Of a stretch of 64,000 bases of DNA, positions 34,558 to 43,708 are shown in pieces. Under the pieces are notes generated by a model. The model was not told where the DNA came from, did no database searches, and worked only from the letters and a program-made list of their open reading frames with translations. Each line of letters starts with the position of its first letter. Within the stretch, counting starts at the first letter, position 1. Made by a program: the position numbers and the translations under genes. The stretch comes from JAGNLA01 sp964639885 (GTDB lineage: Bacteria; Caldisericota; Caldisericia; JAAYUI01): the NCBI GenBank assembly GCA_964639885.1, contig CAZXEH010000007.1:14207-78206 (forward strand). Direction: 5' to 3'.

Positions 34558-36153
34558 ATGGATGTATCGGTCAATCTCCCACTGCTTATAATCCTCTCAG
34601 GCATATTTGTGGCCATCATGGGTTTCCTGGCATGGCTCGGATACAGACAGACAAAATCATCAGCTGATTTCCTTCTTGCCGGACAGAACGTTCACCCGTA
34701 TCTCATGGCCATCAGCTACGGTGCAGCCTTCATCTCATCATCAGCCATCATCGGTTTTGGCGGACTTGCCGGCAAGCTTGGCATGCAGATGCTCTGGGTT
34801 GTTTTCCTAAACATCGCAATCGGCATCGTCCTTGCATTCCTTGTGTTTGGCAAGCGCATGAGAAAACTCGGCGCCAACCTTGAAGCCCAGACTTTCCCGG
34901 ACTTCATGGCAAAGCGATACGGCTCCAACTTTGCACGATGGTTCTCAGCCCTGTTCATTTTCGTGTTCATGCCGCTCTACGCTGCAGCCGTGCTCATCGG
35001 AGCAGCAAGATTCATGCACACTACATTCAGCATTGAGTTTATCATCGCAATTATCATCTACACGGCAATCGTGGCCATCTACGTTATCACCGGCGGACTC
35101 AAGGGAGTTGTCTATGCTGACGCATTCCTTGGTACAATCATGATAGGCGCAGGCATCTACCTCCTTTTCTCAATCTACATAAACCTTGGCGGAATCACCT
35201 CGGCCCATGCACAGCTTGCGGAGTTGACAAAGCTGATCCCCAAAGAGCTGGCGGCGGCAGGTCACCAGGGGCTTGCTGCCTTCCCTGCCTTCAACTCCGA
35301 CCTGTGGTGGACATCCATCTCTTCGCTGATGATGGCAATTGGTCTTGGCGTTCTCGCCCAGCCACAGCTGCTCGTCCGCTTCATGACGGTCAAATCAGGC
35401 AAGGAGCTCAACAGGGCGGTTGGCATCGGTTCGCTGTTCATTCTGCTGGTCGTCGGTTCAGCCTATATTACAGGTGCACTATCAAACGTCTATTTCTTCA
35501 AAGACTCAGGCCAGCTTGCAATGCAGGCTGCAGGCAACAATCCAGACGTAATCATTGCAACATTCCTCAACAATCCAAAATTTATGCCTCAATGGTTTGT
35601 GTACGTCTTCCTGCTCTCTCTACTGTCTGCTGCAATCTCGACATCGGCAGCCCAGTTCCACACACTCGGCTCATCGCTTGGCAAAGACATTGTTGAAGAT
35701 GGCGTGATCAAAAAACCGAATCCAAAAATCATGCTCTTGTGGAAGAGAATTGGAACCTTCATAGCGATAATCATCGTTTTCTTGCTTTCCCTCTGGCTTG
35801 CAAACATAGAAGATCATGGCTCTGGCGTTGTCGCCGTTCTGACTGCCTTCTTCTTCTCTCTTTGCTCAGCAACATTCCTGCCAACCATCATCGGCTCGCT
35901 GTTTTGGAGGGGGACGACAAAGGCTGGGGTCATTGCATCGATGGTTGTCGGTCTGCTTGTTTCGCTCACCTATGCAGTGTTCTTCAACGGCAAGATAGCA
36001 GCCGGTTTCGGAATCACACCGGTGCTCGGGAAACCGTGGGTGTTCATAGATGCAGGCGCAATAGGACTCCCATTCTCGTTGATCACTCTGTTTGTGGTTT
36101 CAAAATTCACGAAGAAACTCCCACAGGAGCTTGTCGACAAGTGTTTCAAATAA
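34558..36153 (+). CDS. Sodium:solute symporter family transporter
   Basis: The 531-residue membrane protein has about 13 predicted helices and features of the SSS family: YRQTKSSADFLLAGQN after helix 1, AAFISSSAIIGFGGLAG, and YVITGGLKGVVYADAF. The family couples sodium entry to uptake of small organic acids, sugars or amino acids. The substrate cannot be read, though acetate/lactate-type or pantothenate-type carriers are similar in shape. It directly follows the 35-residue partner and ends at a strong terminator. Confidence 0.85.
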   Translation: MDVSVNLPLLIILSGIFVAIMGFLAWLGYRQTKSSADFLLAGQNVHPYLMAISYGAAFISSSAIIGFGGLAGKLGMQMLWVVFLNIAIGIVLAFLVFGKRMRKLGANLEAQTFPDFMAKRYGSNFARWFSALFIFVFMPLYAAAVLIGAARFMHTTFSIEFIIAIIIYTAIVAIYVITGGLKGVVYADAFLGTIMIGAGIYLLFSIYINLGGITSAHAQLAELTKLIPKELAAAGHQGLAAFPAFNSDLWWTSISSLMMAIGLGVLAQPQLLVRFMTVKSGKELNRAVGIGSLFILLVVGSAYITGALSNVYFFKDSGQLAMQAAGNNPDVIIATFLNNPKFMPQWFVYVFLLSLLSAAISTSAAQFHTLGSSLGKDIVEDGVIKKPNPKIMLLWKRIGTFIAIIIVFLLSLWLANIEDHGSGVVAVLTAFFFSLCSATFLPTIIGSLFWRGTTKAGVIASMVVGLLVSLTYAVFFNGKIAAGFGITPVLGKPWVFIDAGAIGLPFSLITLFVVSKFTKKLPQELVDKCFK

Positions 36154-36166
36154 TCTGAATCAGACC

Positions 36167-36200
36167 AAAAAAGGCCAGCTTTGATAGCTGGCCTTTTTTA
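36167..36200 (+). terminator. Intrinsic terminator after symporter
   Basis: A stem of 14 paired bases, AAAAAAGGCCAGCT with AGCTGGCCTTTTTT, around a five-base loop TTGAT. The A and T runs make it suited to both directions. Confidence 0.88.
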
Positions 36201-36213
36201 TTTGTTCAAAACG

Positions 36214-36242
36214 TTGACAGATTCGAGATGCGAGGCTATACA
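36214..36242 (+). promoter_or_regulatory. Promoter of class II aldolase gene, leaderless type
   Basis: TTGACA (36214-36219) and TATACA (36237-36242) are 17 bp apart, and the -10 ends six bases before the ATG at 36249. No Shine-Dalgarno is present. Confidence 0.55.
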
Positions 36243-36248
36243 TAATCC

Positions 36249-36832
36249 ATGAAAAATGAAATAGTAAACACAGCCCGCTATCTATGGCAAAAAGGGTGGG
36301 CTGAAGCAGGTGTAGGAAACATTTCAGTCAGGTATCACGGCAGAATCCGAAACGCCTTCAACCACCTCCCGGTCAAGATCATGCCCGGTCTTTCGATGTA
36401 TATAACTGCCTCTGGCTCGAGGTTTCGGAATATAACTGAAAACGATGTCGGTTATTTTTGGGTTGGCGCGGAAGGTGAGACGTTCGGGTTTGATCTCGAA
36501 AACGCCAAACCGTCGTCGGAAATGATGGCACATTTGCTAATCCACGAAGCACTCGAAAAAACCGATGAAAAGTGCATCGTCCACGTCCACGCAACCAATG
36601 TCATTGCTTTGTCGATGGTCGTTCAGGACGAGCAAAAAATTAACGAGATGCTGTCTCGCATTCCCGAGATTCCAGTCTTTGCGCCAGGAGGCTTCGGACT
36701 GGTTCCGATCCTCCCGCCCGGCTCGACAGAACTTGCCATAGCGAGTGTGGAGATGGTGAAAAGCGGCAGAAAAGCGCTGATCTGGCCAAGGCACGGGCTG
36801 GTTACAATCGCCAAAGACCTTGAAACGGCAAT
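36249..36832 (+). CDS. Class II aldolase, RhaD-like, truncated by the assembly gap
   Basis: About 194 residues precede the N run. They show the class II aldolase/adducin fold: YLWQKGWAEAGVGNISVR, TASGSRFRNI (phosphate-binding part), the metal ligands in CIVHVHATNVIAL and the late WPRHGLVTIA. The spacing and WLKGW-like opening resemble rhamnulose-1-phosphate aldolase more than fuculose-1-phosphate aldolase. It would cleave a ketose-1-phosphate to DHAP and an aldehyde with a divalent metal. The C-terminal part is lost in the gap, so substrate and length are unknown. The start appears leaderless. Confidence 0.8.
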
Positions 36833-36932
36833 NNNNNNNNNNNNNNNNNNNNNNNNNNNNNNNNNNNNNNNNNNNNNNNNNNNNNNNNNNNNNNNNNNNN
36901 NNNNNNNNNNNNNNNNNNNNNNNNNNNNNNNN
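36833..36932. other. Assembly gap of 100 N
   Basis: Exactly 100 undetermined bases, a conventional scaffold spacer, so the true distance is unknown. The apparent open frames that cross it are artefacts. Confidence 0.99.
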
Positions 36933-36936
36933 AATC

Positions 36937-38130
36937 ATGAGCCTTTCGGACAGGCTTTCAAGGATTATCGGCGAGAAGAAGCCGGCAGAAAACAAGGCAA
37001 CTCAAACATCACCACTTGATGAGCACATCAGGGGTGAGTGGACTTCCATTGGTTCAATGAGGGTTTTTCAATCAGAGTCATCGATGACTTTTGACTTTGG
37101 CAAGCTCAGACTTGAAAAGATTTCGACCATCCTTGGAATGGACATCCCGGATCCTGAAAAGATGCTGTTTTTTGATACAGAAACAACTGGGCTGGCCGGC
37201 GGAACCGGAACCTATGCCTTTTTGGTTGGCATCGGTTTTTTCACCGGTTCAAAGTTTCTGGTGATCCAGCTGTTCATGCCAGGTTTTGCCGATGAGCCGG
37301 CGTTGCTGGAAACGCTTTCAACCATCGGAAAAGACTACACCCATCTGGTATCGTTCAACGGCAAGATGTTTGACCAGCCACTGCTTGCCACAAGATTCCT
37401 GCTTTCAAGGGTTGAAGACTCCCTGAAGGGCAAACCACACATAGACCTGCTCCATCTCTCCCGTCCAGTCTGGAAGCGAAGGCTGGAATCATGCTCACTG
37501 AAAAGCCTCGAGGTCAACGTGCTTGGGCATGACAGGGAAGACGACATCGACGGAGCCTTGATTCCAGAGGTTTATTTCGACTGGCTCAGAACTGGAAACC
37601 CTGCAAAAATCGCACAAGTTTTCGAGCACAACAGACAGGACGTTGCCAGCATGGCAACTCTGCTTTCGGTGCTTGATTCTATGTATGAAAACCCAGAGAG
37701 CAAACATTTTTCCCACATGGTGGAAATGCTTGGAATGGCCAGATACCTCGACAACAAGGGCAGTTCTGACATGGCCATCAATTTCCTTGAAAAAGCGATG
37801 GACTGCGAGGAGTCGCAGATAAAGGATGAAGCTCTTGTCAACCTTGGGAAGCTCCACAAGAAAAAAGGCGACCACGACGAGGCTCAGAAATATTTTGCCA
37901 AAGTGTCTAGCAATTCAGCATTTTCGATTTTTGCTCTCTGCGAACAGGCAAAACATCTGGAACACCGTGAAAAAAACTATGAAAAAGCGCTAGAGCTGAC
38001 AAACAAAGCTCTGGCAATCAGCAGAAACAACATAGTCCTGACCGGACAGGCACAAGATCTCGAAAATCTGAGGAAGCGAGCTGACAGGCTCGTTTCAAAA
38101 AAGCTCAAAACCAAAAAGAATCATCAATGA
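36937..38130 (+). CDS. RNase H-like (YprB-type) exonuclease domain with TPR tail
   Basis: The protein of about 397 residues begins at the ATG four bases after the gap; an earlier start inside the gap cannot be excluded. Residues about 75-235 form a DEDD-type RNase H-like domain: Asp80 and Glu82 in FFDTETTGLAGGTGTY, SFNGKMFDQPLL, and a late HNRQDVASMATL. The C terminus (about 265-390) has TPR-like helices. It matches the 'RNase_H_2/YprB' group of predicted nucleases; substrate unknown. It converges with and overlaps the minus-strand surface-protein gene by 7 nt. Confidence 0.75.
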   Translation: MSLSDRLSRIIGEKKPAENKATQTSPLDEHIRGEWTSIGSMRVFQSESSMTFDFGKLRLEKISTILGMDIPDPEKMLFFDTETTGLAGGTGTYAFLVGIGFFTGSKFLVIQLFMPGFADEPALLETLSTIGKDYTHLVSFNGKMFDQPLLATRFLLSRVEDSLKGKPHIDLLHLSRPVWKRRLESCSLKSLEVNVLGHDREDDIDGALIPEVYFDWLRTGNPAKIAQVFEHNRQDVASMATLLSVLDSMYENPESKHFSHMVEMLGMARYLDNKGSSDMAINFLEKAMDCEESQIKDEALVNLGKLHKKKGDHDEAQKYFAKVSSNSAFSIFALCEQAKHLEHREKNYEKALELTNKALAISRNNIVLTGQAQDLENLRKRADRLVSKKLKTKKNHQ

Positions 38131-40994
38131 ACGACAATGTGTTTTCTGATGACGTTCTGCTTGCCGTACTTGTCTGAGACATGGCATGAGATGAGATAGG
38201 TACCGGCAGTCTGGTAGGTGTGTGGTGGAAGGGTGTAGTAGCCTTCCTTGTCCAGGTTTCCCTTCACCTCGTCCGTATCATCGCCCCAGAAAAGCTGGAA
38301 CGAATATGGGTTGCATCCATCCCAGATGTAGAGTTTTCCTTCAATCGGCTTTCCGGCTTCAGGCCCATCACCTCCAGTTGAGAACTTCAATTCAGCCTGT
38401 GGTTGCGGGCAAGGAATTTCTGTCGGTCTGACCATGACAAAAACCGTTGCCGCCGATGTTAACCACTCATTGTAAAAGGCCACGGCAACGTTAGCAATTG
38501 CTGCACCGGCACTGAACTGCTGCTGCTTGACCTGGACTTTCAGCGTATAGTAGATGGTTTGCATTGGATTGACAGTGCCAACATCCCAGACAATCTTTTT
38601 ACCTGATGCCGTACCAATCGGATTTGAACTGATATAATCAACATCCTCTGGCAATTGATCTTCCAAAGTGACATTTGTGGCGGATGCACCGCCAACGTTT
38701 TGGATGGTGATGGTGTAATTGATGTATGAGCCCGGTGAAACAGCCACCCTGTCTGCTCGCTTAGTCAACACAAGCTTTGGTGCAAGGGTATAGACTGAAA
38801 GATTCAATGTTGCTGTGTTGTACTGTGGTTCGGCGTTTGCAGAGAAAAGAACGGGCAAGCTTCCCAAAATCTTTAAAGATTTACCTGTTACAAGAAGTTT
38901 GTGAAACCCAGAAGGTGTCCGCTCGGAACCGTGAACTTTCAGAATCGCCCGCCTGACTCCTGCCCCCCGTGGAACCGTCTGAGGTTCAAAAGTGTAGCCA
39001 AGATTGGAGTTTGCAGGAATATCGAGGAACAGGTCAACAGGTTCGTAGAACGGGCCTTGCGGGTAGATGAGGATGGTGAATTCTGCAATGAGTGTCGGAT
39101 CGGTTGATACTTGCCCGTTGTACCTGTCAGCACCAAGATAAAACGATGGTGGCGACATTGTATCCACCGGATTTGAAACCGTATGTGAACCAGTGTAGAT
39201 CGGCGTATCGTTGGCGGTAGGCATGTTTAGCAGACTGCCAAAATTTTGAGGTGGATTTATTATGCTTGCTGCCTCGACAATTGACACGGAAAGATTGTTC
39301 GTAAGCCAGGTGTTGGCCTGATGTTCACCCCTGAAGGTAATAGCAAACTTGATCATGGAATCTCTTGTGTTACCACGAAAATACCTTATCACCTGAACTT
39401 TTGACCAGTCCATGTAGGCAGAATCATCATAATCGTACCAGGTCGAAGAAGTGCTGTCGATCTTGAAAGAATCAGGCAGGTCAACACCGCCATAGACGTT
39501 GTTAATATCTGGATTGAACTCACATTTTGCCGGAAGTGTGTATTCGAGCGTCATGTCGCCTTTGCTCATGATTTTAGGTATCCTTATGTCTGCTCTCAGT
39601 TTTAGCACCTGTGTTCTGGCAAGAACAACTTTTCCGTCGTCCCGGTAGTTGTTCTCGATCTCGATTGAATTAGGTGAAATGTCGATTCCCCAGTCGACCA
39701 CCACGCCGGCATCGGTTGTCCACTGTGTGTAAACCGGATTGTCGCCTGGCAGCAACCTGTCTCCGGCCATTACCGGGTTGTTGAGCATTGTTACATCAAG
39801 ACTAGGGCTTGTAAGGCCAAAATTGAGAATGTTCTGTCCTTCGTCGCCGGATGCCTTGTACCATTTTGTCAGGTCTGTCTGGGTGTAGATGAGTCTGGTG
39901 TCTGTTTCATCCTGGTAGTTGAAGGCGATGTGGAAAGTTCCGCCTGTTCCTCTTGCCAGATCCGGCGCATAGGTCTTTGCACCGGCGCAAAATTTTGTTG
40001 AAAGGTTGGTTGGTTGTGAATCGCCTGGACTGACCCAGGAAGTGCCGTTCCAGAAGGCAAACATTCCATTCTGGTTTGCGGTTCCGTCAACAAACCAGGT
40101 GATAACGGGTGAACCTGACGAATTTATATTTATCCTCGGGCTCTTGTCGTCAAAGGTCGGGTCACCGACGATGGTCGGAGCCGGAGTGTTCAGACCAACC
40201 CAGTCAACACCGTTGAATTTGTAAACAGCAATATCGGAATCAGTACTAATCTCCCTTTTTGATGCGATCAGGTAAGGAGTCCCGTCAAACATGTCGACAT
40301 GACATTGCTGATGACTCGCTGTTGATGAAAAAATAGGCATCGGGGGGCTATAAACCGGTGAACCGTTTGCGTATTTCCAGACAAGTGGCAGTTTTGGTTC
40401 AGCCTTGATAAATACCGGCTGATAATTGTTGTTGCCGTCGAGAACGCTCCATGTGGCAAGGATTGTTCCATCTTTAGCCGTGGTGACGAACGGAACATCG
40501 AGGATCTGGTAGGTGTTGAAGGCTGTGGTCACCCAGCCTGTACTTGTCAGGTAAGTGCAAATCATTTCGTGGTATCCACCCGATTTCTTGTAAAAAATTA
40601 TCGGGATGTACTGGATGTTTGTGCCGTTGTAATACTTGAACACCGTGATTGTTGGGTCTGTACCTGATCCGTAGGGGTTGAGCACCTCAAATTTTGGGTC
40701 ATAGGAATAGTCACCTGATGGCGGAACCCAGTTGAATCCATCAAAAGTTGAGACACAGATTTTATAGTTGCCGGCAGAATACTCCTGCCAGACAACATAG
40801 GGGTCACCGGTTGGCGAAACAGCACAAGCCGTGTTGCCTGTGTCTTCAGACCTCAAAAATTCGTCAAAAATGGGGGTAATGTCTCCGCTGGCCTGCGACC
40901 ATCTTCCAATGGCGGCCAAAGCAATATTGTTGTTCGCCATTGGCACAGTCTGTACCAGCAGCACCAGAACAGCCAAAATTGCGAGTTTCTTCAT
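38124..40994 (-). CDS. Large secreted surface protein with DUF11 and PKD-like C-terminal modules
   Basis: The 956-residue protein has a signal peptide (first 28 residues), a long N-terminal beta-propeller-like region with repeated 'G.P.V.W' strands (about 30-420), a beta-sandwich region, a DUF11/CARDB-like module (about 745-850: KRADRVAVSPGSYINYTITI, EDQLPEDVDY) and a final PKD-like module (about 865-956: YSFQLFWGDDTDEV, YQTAGTYLISC). There is no cell-wall sorting motif and no C-terminal membrane helix. It follows the PQQ/stalk gene by 5 bp in an operon with a kinase and an FHA protein. Its role is probably structural or adhesive. Confidence 0.7.
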   Translation of the reverse strand: MKKLAILAVLVLLVQTVPMANNNIALAAIGRWSQASGDITPIFDEFLRSEDTGNTACAVSPTGDPYVVWQEYSAGNYKICVSTFDGFNWVPPSGDYSYDPKFEVLNPYGSGTDPTITVFKYYNGTNIQYIPIIFYKKSGGYHEMICTYLTSTGWVTTAFNTYQILDVPFVTTAKDGTILATWSVLDGNNNYQPVFIKAEPKLPLVWKYANGSPVYSPPMPIFSSTASHQQCHVDMFDGTPYLIASKREISTDSDIAVYKFNGVDWVGLNTPAPTIVGDPTFDDKSPRININSSGSPVITWFVDGTANQNGMFAFWNGTSWVSPGDSQPTNLSTKFCAGAKTYAPDLARGTGGTFHIAFNYQDETDTRLIYTQTDLTKWYKASGDEGQNILNFGLTSPSLDVTMLNNPVMAGDRLLPGDNPVYTQWTTDAGVVVDWGIDISPNSIEIENNYRDDGKVVLARTQVLKLRADIRIPKIMSKGDMTLEYTLPAKCEFNPDINNVYGGVDLPDSFKIDSTSSTWYDYDDSAYMDWSKVQVIRYFRGNTRDSMIKFAITFRGEHQANTWLTNNLSVSIVEAASIINPPQNFGSLLNMPTANDTPIYTGSHTVSNPVDTMSPPSFYLGADRYNGQVSTDPTLIAEFTILIYPQGPFYEPVDLFLDIPANSNLGYTFEPQTVPRGAGVRRAILKVHGSERTPSGFHKLLVTGKSLKILGSLPVLFSANAEPQYNTATLNLSVYTLAPKLVLTKRADRVAVSPGSYINYTITIQNVGGASATNVTLEDQLPEDVDYISSNPIGTASGKKIVWDVGTVNPMQTIYYTLKVQVKQQQFSAGAAIANVAVAFYNEWLTSAATVFVMVRPTEIPCPQPQAELKFSTGGDGPEAGKPIEGKLYIWDGCNPYSFQLFWGDDTDEVKGNLDKEGYYTLPPHTYQTAGTYLISCHVSDKYGKQNVIRKHIVVH

Positions 40995-40999
40995 GTCTG

Positions 41000-43708
41000 C
41001 TACCTCGGCTTGAAAAACTCAAAATTTACTGTTTTGGAGGACGCAATCCATTCCGATTTCCCTCCAAAGGTGTCTGTGATGATCTTTGGCGGAATGAACG
41101 TCCTGCCGTTTTTGATCTCCGGTGGCGAGGAGATAGCCGCCTCGGTGATCGAACCATCTTCATTATCAATATAGGCTTTGTTGTGGCCGATGACAAGCCG
41201 GAGCGATCTGGTCCCCATTGTCATCAGAACAGTCTTGATGTCAGGCATCCATTCGATTGTTGCACCGTAATAAAAGCCAAGCGGATCCGATATCGGTCTG
41301 ATTGGCACCATTGTGTTGCCGTGAGATGAAACGTATGGCGCGGCTGCAAGTTTGTCCGGTTGCAGCTGGCTGTTGACCCAGTAATTGAGATTGCCGATTA
41401 CAAACCTCAGTTTGACCGATTCGGGAGAAATAGTCTTGTACACAACATTCAAGGTGATCGCTTTGCCAGTGTTGAACAAGACCTTGATGGTTGCCTTGTA
41501 GGTTTTGTTCGGTTTTTGTCCGGAAATTGATATTTTCACCGGCAGTGAAAGCTTGTTGTTTTGGGCGTTTATCGGTGATTTTGGCAGCGACAACCAATTT
41601 CTTATCTCGCTGTCTCCATAGTCGATGGCAGGATTTTCTGAAATGATCATCTCTCCTTGTCCCGATGAATTGGTGAAGACGAAATCGTGAGAGTCCGTGA
41701 AGGTTTTTCCATACTCAGTTATATTTTTTGAGTATGTGGTTTCCGAATCGCTGATGAAAGGAATTGCAATCAGAGTCAGGCTTTTCTCTATCTCAAGCGA
41801 AACTGTTATGGTTGTCGTGTTGTACGGCTTGTCCCTGAAGATTCCAGAAACGGTGAAACTCCCCTTGTAGCTGAGTTTGTTGGGATTCTCCCTGATGAGT
41901 TTTTCAGGATCGATGATGATCGGAATATCAGTGGACTGCAGCCCCGAAGAGAGCGTGAACATCTTGTTCCCGAGCTCAAACCAGTTGTCATTCGTCTTCA
42001 CTTCAAAGTTCAGCTTCGAGCTGTCCTCGAACTGACGCAGGGAAACCTTCAGCGAATCGACAATTCTGTCAAAAGTCCTGATCTTGTATTCAAACGAAGG
42101 TCTTGAAAGAACAAACTTTGGCGGTGACGGCTCAAAGGTAACCTCAACAGGAATGATTTTTTGTCTTGACTCAAGACCGAACGTCGACTCAACAATGATC
42201 TGACCCTCTAGTTTTCCTGTTCTGGACTGGACTTTATCAAGGTCGACCCAGGCGTTGAAGGAGAATTCATTGCCAGCAAAATCGCTCTTTGAAACCTTCA
42301 GCCAGCCGTCTTCCGGCATGGTTTTAACTGTGCCAGAAATGTTTGTGTACCTGATTGAGTTTGAAACATTGACTGATACCGGCGAAATCTTGTCGGCATC
42401 AAAGGCGATCTCCCTGAAAACCAGCTTCTGCGGTTCTATTTTCACGTCGGGTTCCATGCCTTTGAAACAGTAGACTTTCCCTGATCTTGAAGCCACAAAC
42501 AGCCTGTTGCCGGCAAATACCGGTGAAACATAGGAACCGCCATCGATTTTTACGGCGCCGAGGTTTGGAAAAATTGTAAAAGTTTTGATTTCTACAACAA
42601 AAAGTCCGCCTTCAAATTGCTCGGGATCACCGACTTTGTTGCCTGTCGTCACGAAAAGGAAGCCATTGTTGATTACCGCTTGCGAAAAGATTGGGTTGCC
42701 ATCAAGCCTCAGACGGCTCGCAACCGTCATTTTCATCAGGTCAATCTTGTGAAGCGCACCGTCCTCGTTGCCGATATAGATGAATCCATCATGAAAAGTC
42801 GGGGTTGCCCAGAACTCATTGCCGGTTCTGCCAGCAACGACCTGAAGGCTTGCAAGTGTGAAAGAACCGTCGTCCAATCTTACTCTGTGGAGCATGCCAC
42901 GGTTTGAGCCAAACACTGCGAATGTTTGACCCTGCCAGGTGGCTATACAGGCTGTTGACCTGATAGCATCGATCGATGGAATCGGTATTTCTTTGATTTT
43001 TTGGCTTGTGATCCGGTCAATGATGTAGAATTTGCCTGAGTTATCGCCAAACATGGCATATTTCTGCCAGACAGTCACTGAAGTGGACACGATCTTGCCG
43101 GTTTTGACCTCTTGTGCAGGCTTGCCAGAACCTAGCTCGAGGATGTAAGTTGTTCGGTTGTCGGCGCTGATGTAGAGCCTGCCATCAAAAATGGTCGGAG
43201 ATGACCCAAAGCCAAATTCGTTGCCGTTTATTTTTCCGTCAGAAACCTGCTTGGTGCCAAGAATTCTAAGCAGCTTACCATTGCCATTGCCGTAAACGAG
43301 CAAGGGTTCTCCAGAGTCTGTGATTGCAAGCGCCGGAGTTGTGATGGGTTGGTCGTACTTGTTCAGCCCTGCCGTCTCAACAATGCTGACCTCAAAAGAC
43401 TTTTTCAGGATCCCAAGGTTTTCGCCAAGCCCGTAGATGCTTAGGTTGGCCTTGCCGGTTTCCTTTGAAGTGTCGGTGACAAAGACTATGTTTTTGTCAG
43501 TTGCAACAGGCTGGCTCCACACTCCTGAGTCGAGTTTCACATTCCAGGTGCGGTCTTCGATTATTGGTAGAGCAAATCCCCAGGGGCAGACAGCATTTTT
43601 CTGCTCGCTGAGACCAAACGACGACCACCACGAGGGCGGATTCTCAAGGGCTGTCACCTGCCCGGCAACAAGCGCGATAATTGCAAATATTGCCTGGAAT
43701 CTTTTCAC
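41000..43708 (-). CDS. Secreted PQQ propeller protein with C-terminal stalk domain
   Basis: The 902-residue protein has a signal peptide (about 1-21), a PQQ-type propeller (about 60-400), several Ig-like or beta-sandwich modules (about 410-770), and a C-terminal copper-amine-oxidase-like stalk module with paired motifs TMVPIRPISDPLGFYYGATIEW and RTFIPPKIITDTFGGKSEW. The architecture parallels the other large secreted protein at 17250-19922. The start is GTG at 43708, overlapping the kinase stop (GTGA). It may be a ligand or target of that kinase's external domain, which carries a similar stalk module; that is inference. Confidence 0.75.
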   Translation of the reverse strand: MKRFQAIFAIIALVAGQVTALENPPSWWSSFGLSEQKNAVCPWGFALPIIEDRTWNVKLDSGVWSQPVATDKNIVFVTDTSKETGKANLSIYGLGENLGILKKSFEVSIVETAGLNKYDQPITTPALAITDSGEPLLVYGNGNGKLLRILGTKQVSDGKINGNEFGFGSSPTIFDGRLYISADNRTTYILELGSGKPAQEVKTGKIVSTSVTVWQKYAMFGDNSGKFYIIDRITSQKIKEIPIPSIDAIRSTACIATWQGQTFAVFGSNRGMLHRVRLDDGSFTLASLQVVAGRTGNEFWATPTFHDGFIYIGNEDGALHKIDLMKMTVASRLRLDGNPIFSQAVINNGFLFVTTGNKVGDPEQFEGGLFVVEIKTFTIFPNLGAVKIDGGSYVSPVFAGNRLFVASRSGKVYCFKGMEPDVKIEPQKLVFREIAFDADKISPVSVNVSNSIRYTNISGTVKTMPEDGWLKVSKSDFAGNEFSFNAWVDLDKVQSRTGKLEGQIIVESTFGLESRQKIIPVEVTFEPSPPKFVLSRPSFEYKIRTFDRIVDSLKVSLRQFEDSSKLNFEVKTNDNWFELGNKMFTLSSGLQSTDIPIIIDPEKLIRENPNKLSYKGSFTVSGIFRDKPYNTTTITVSLEIEKSLTLIAIPFISDSETTYSKNITEYGKTFTDSHDFVFTNSSGQGEMIISENPAIDYGDSEIRNWLSLPKSPINAQNNKLSLPVKISISGQKPNKTYKATIKVLFNTGKAITLNVVYKTISPESVKLRFVIGNLNYWVNSQLQPDKLAAAPYVSSHGNTMVPIRPISDPLGFYYGATIEWMPDIKTVLMTMGTRSLRLVIGHNKAYIDNEDGSITEAAISSPPEIKNGRTFIPPKIITDTFGGKSEWIASSKTVNFEFFKPR

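Noticed and set aside
36537..36995. Frames crossing the N run on both strands, including an apparent continuous aldolase/RNase H-like frame
   Set aside because: They are artefacts of translating N; no coding continuity across the gap can be claimed.
38124..38130. Overlap of two converging genes as a possible frameshift or misassembly
   Set aside because: Both reading frames end naturally with intact C termini; a 7-nt tail-to-tail overlap is ordinary.
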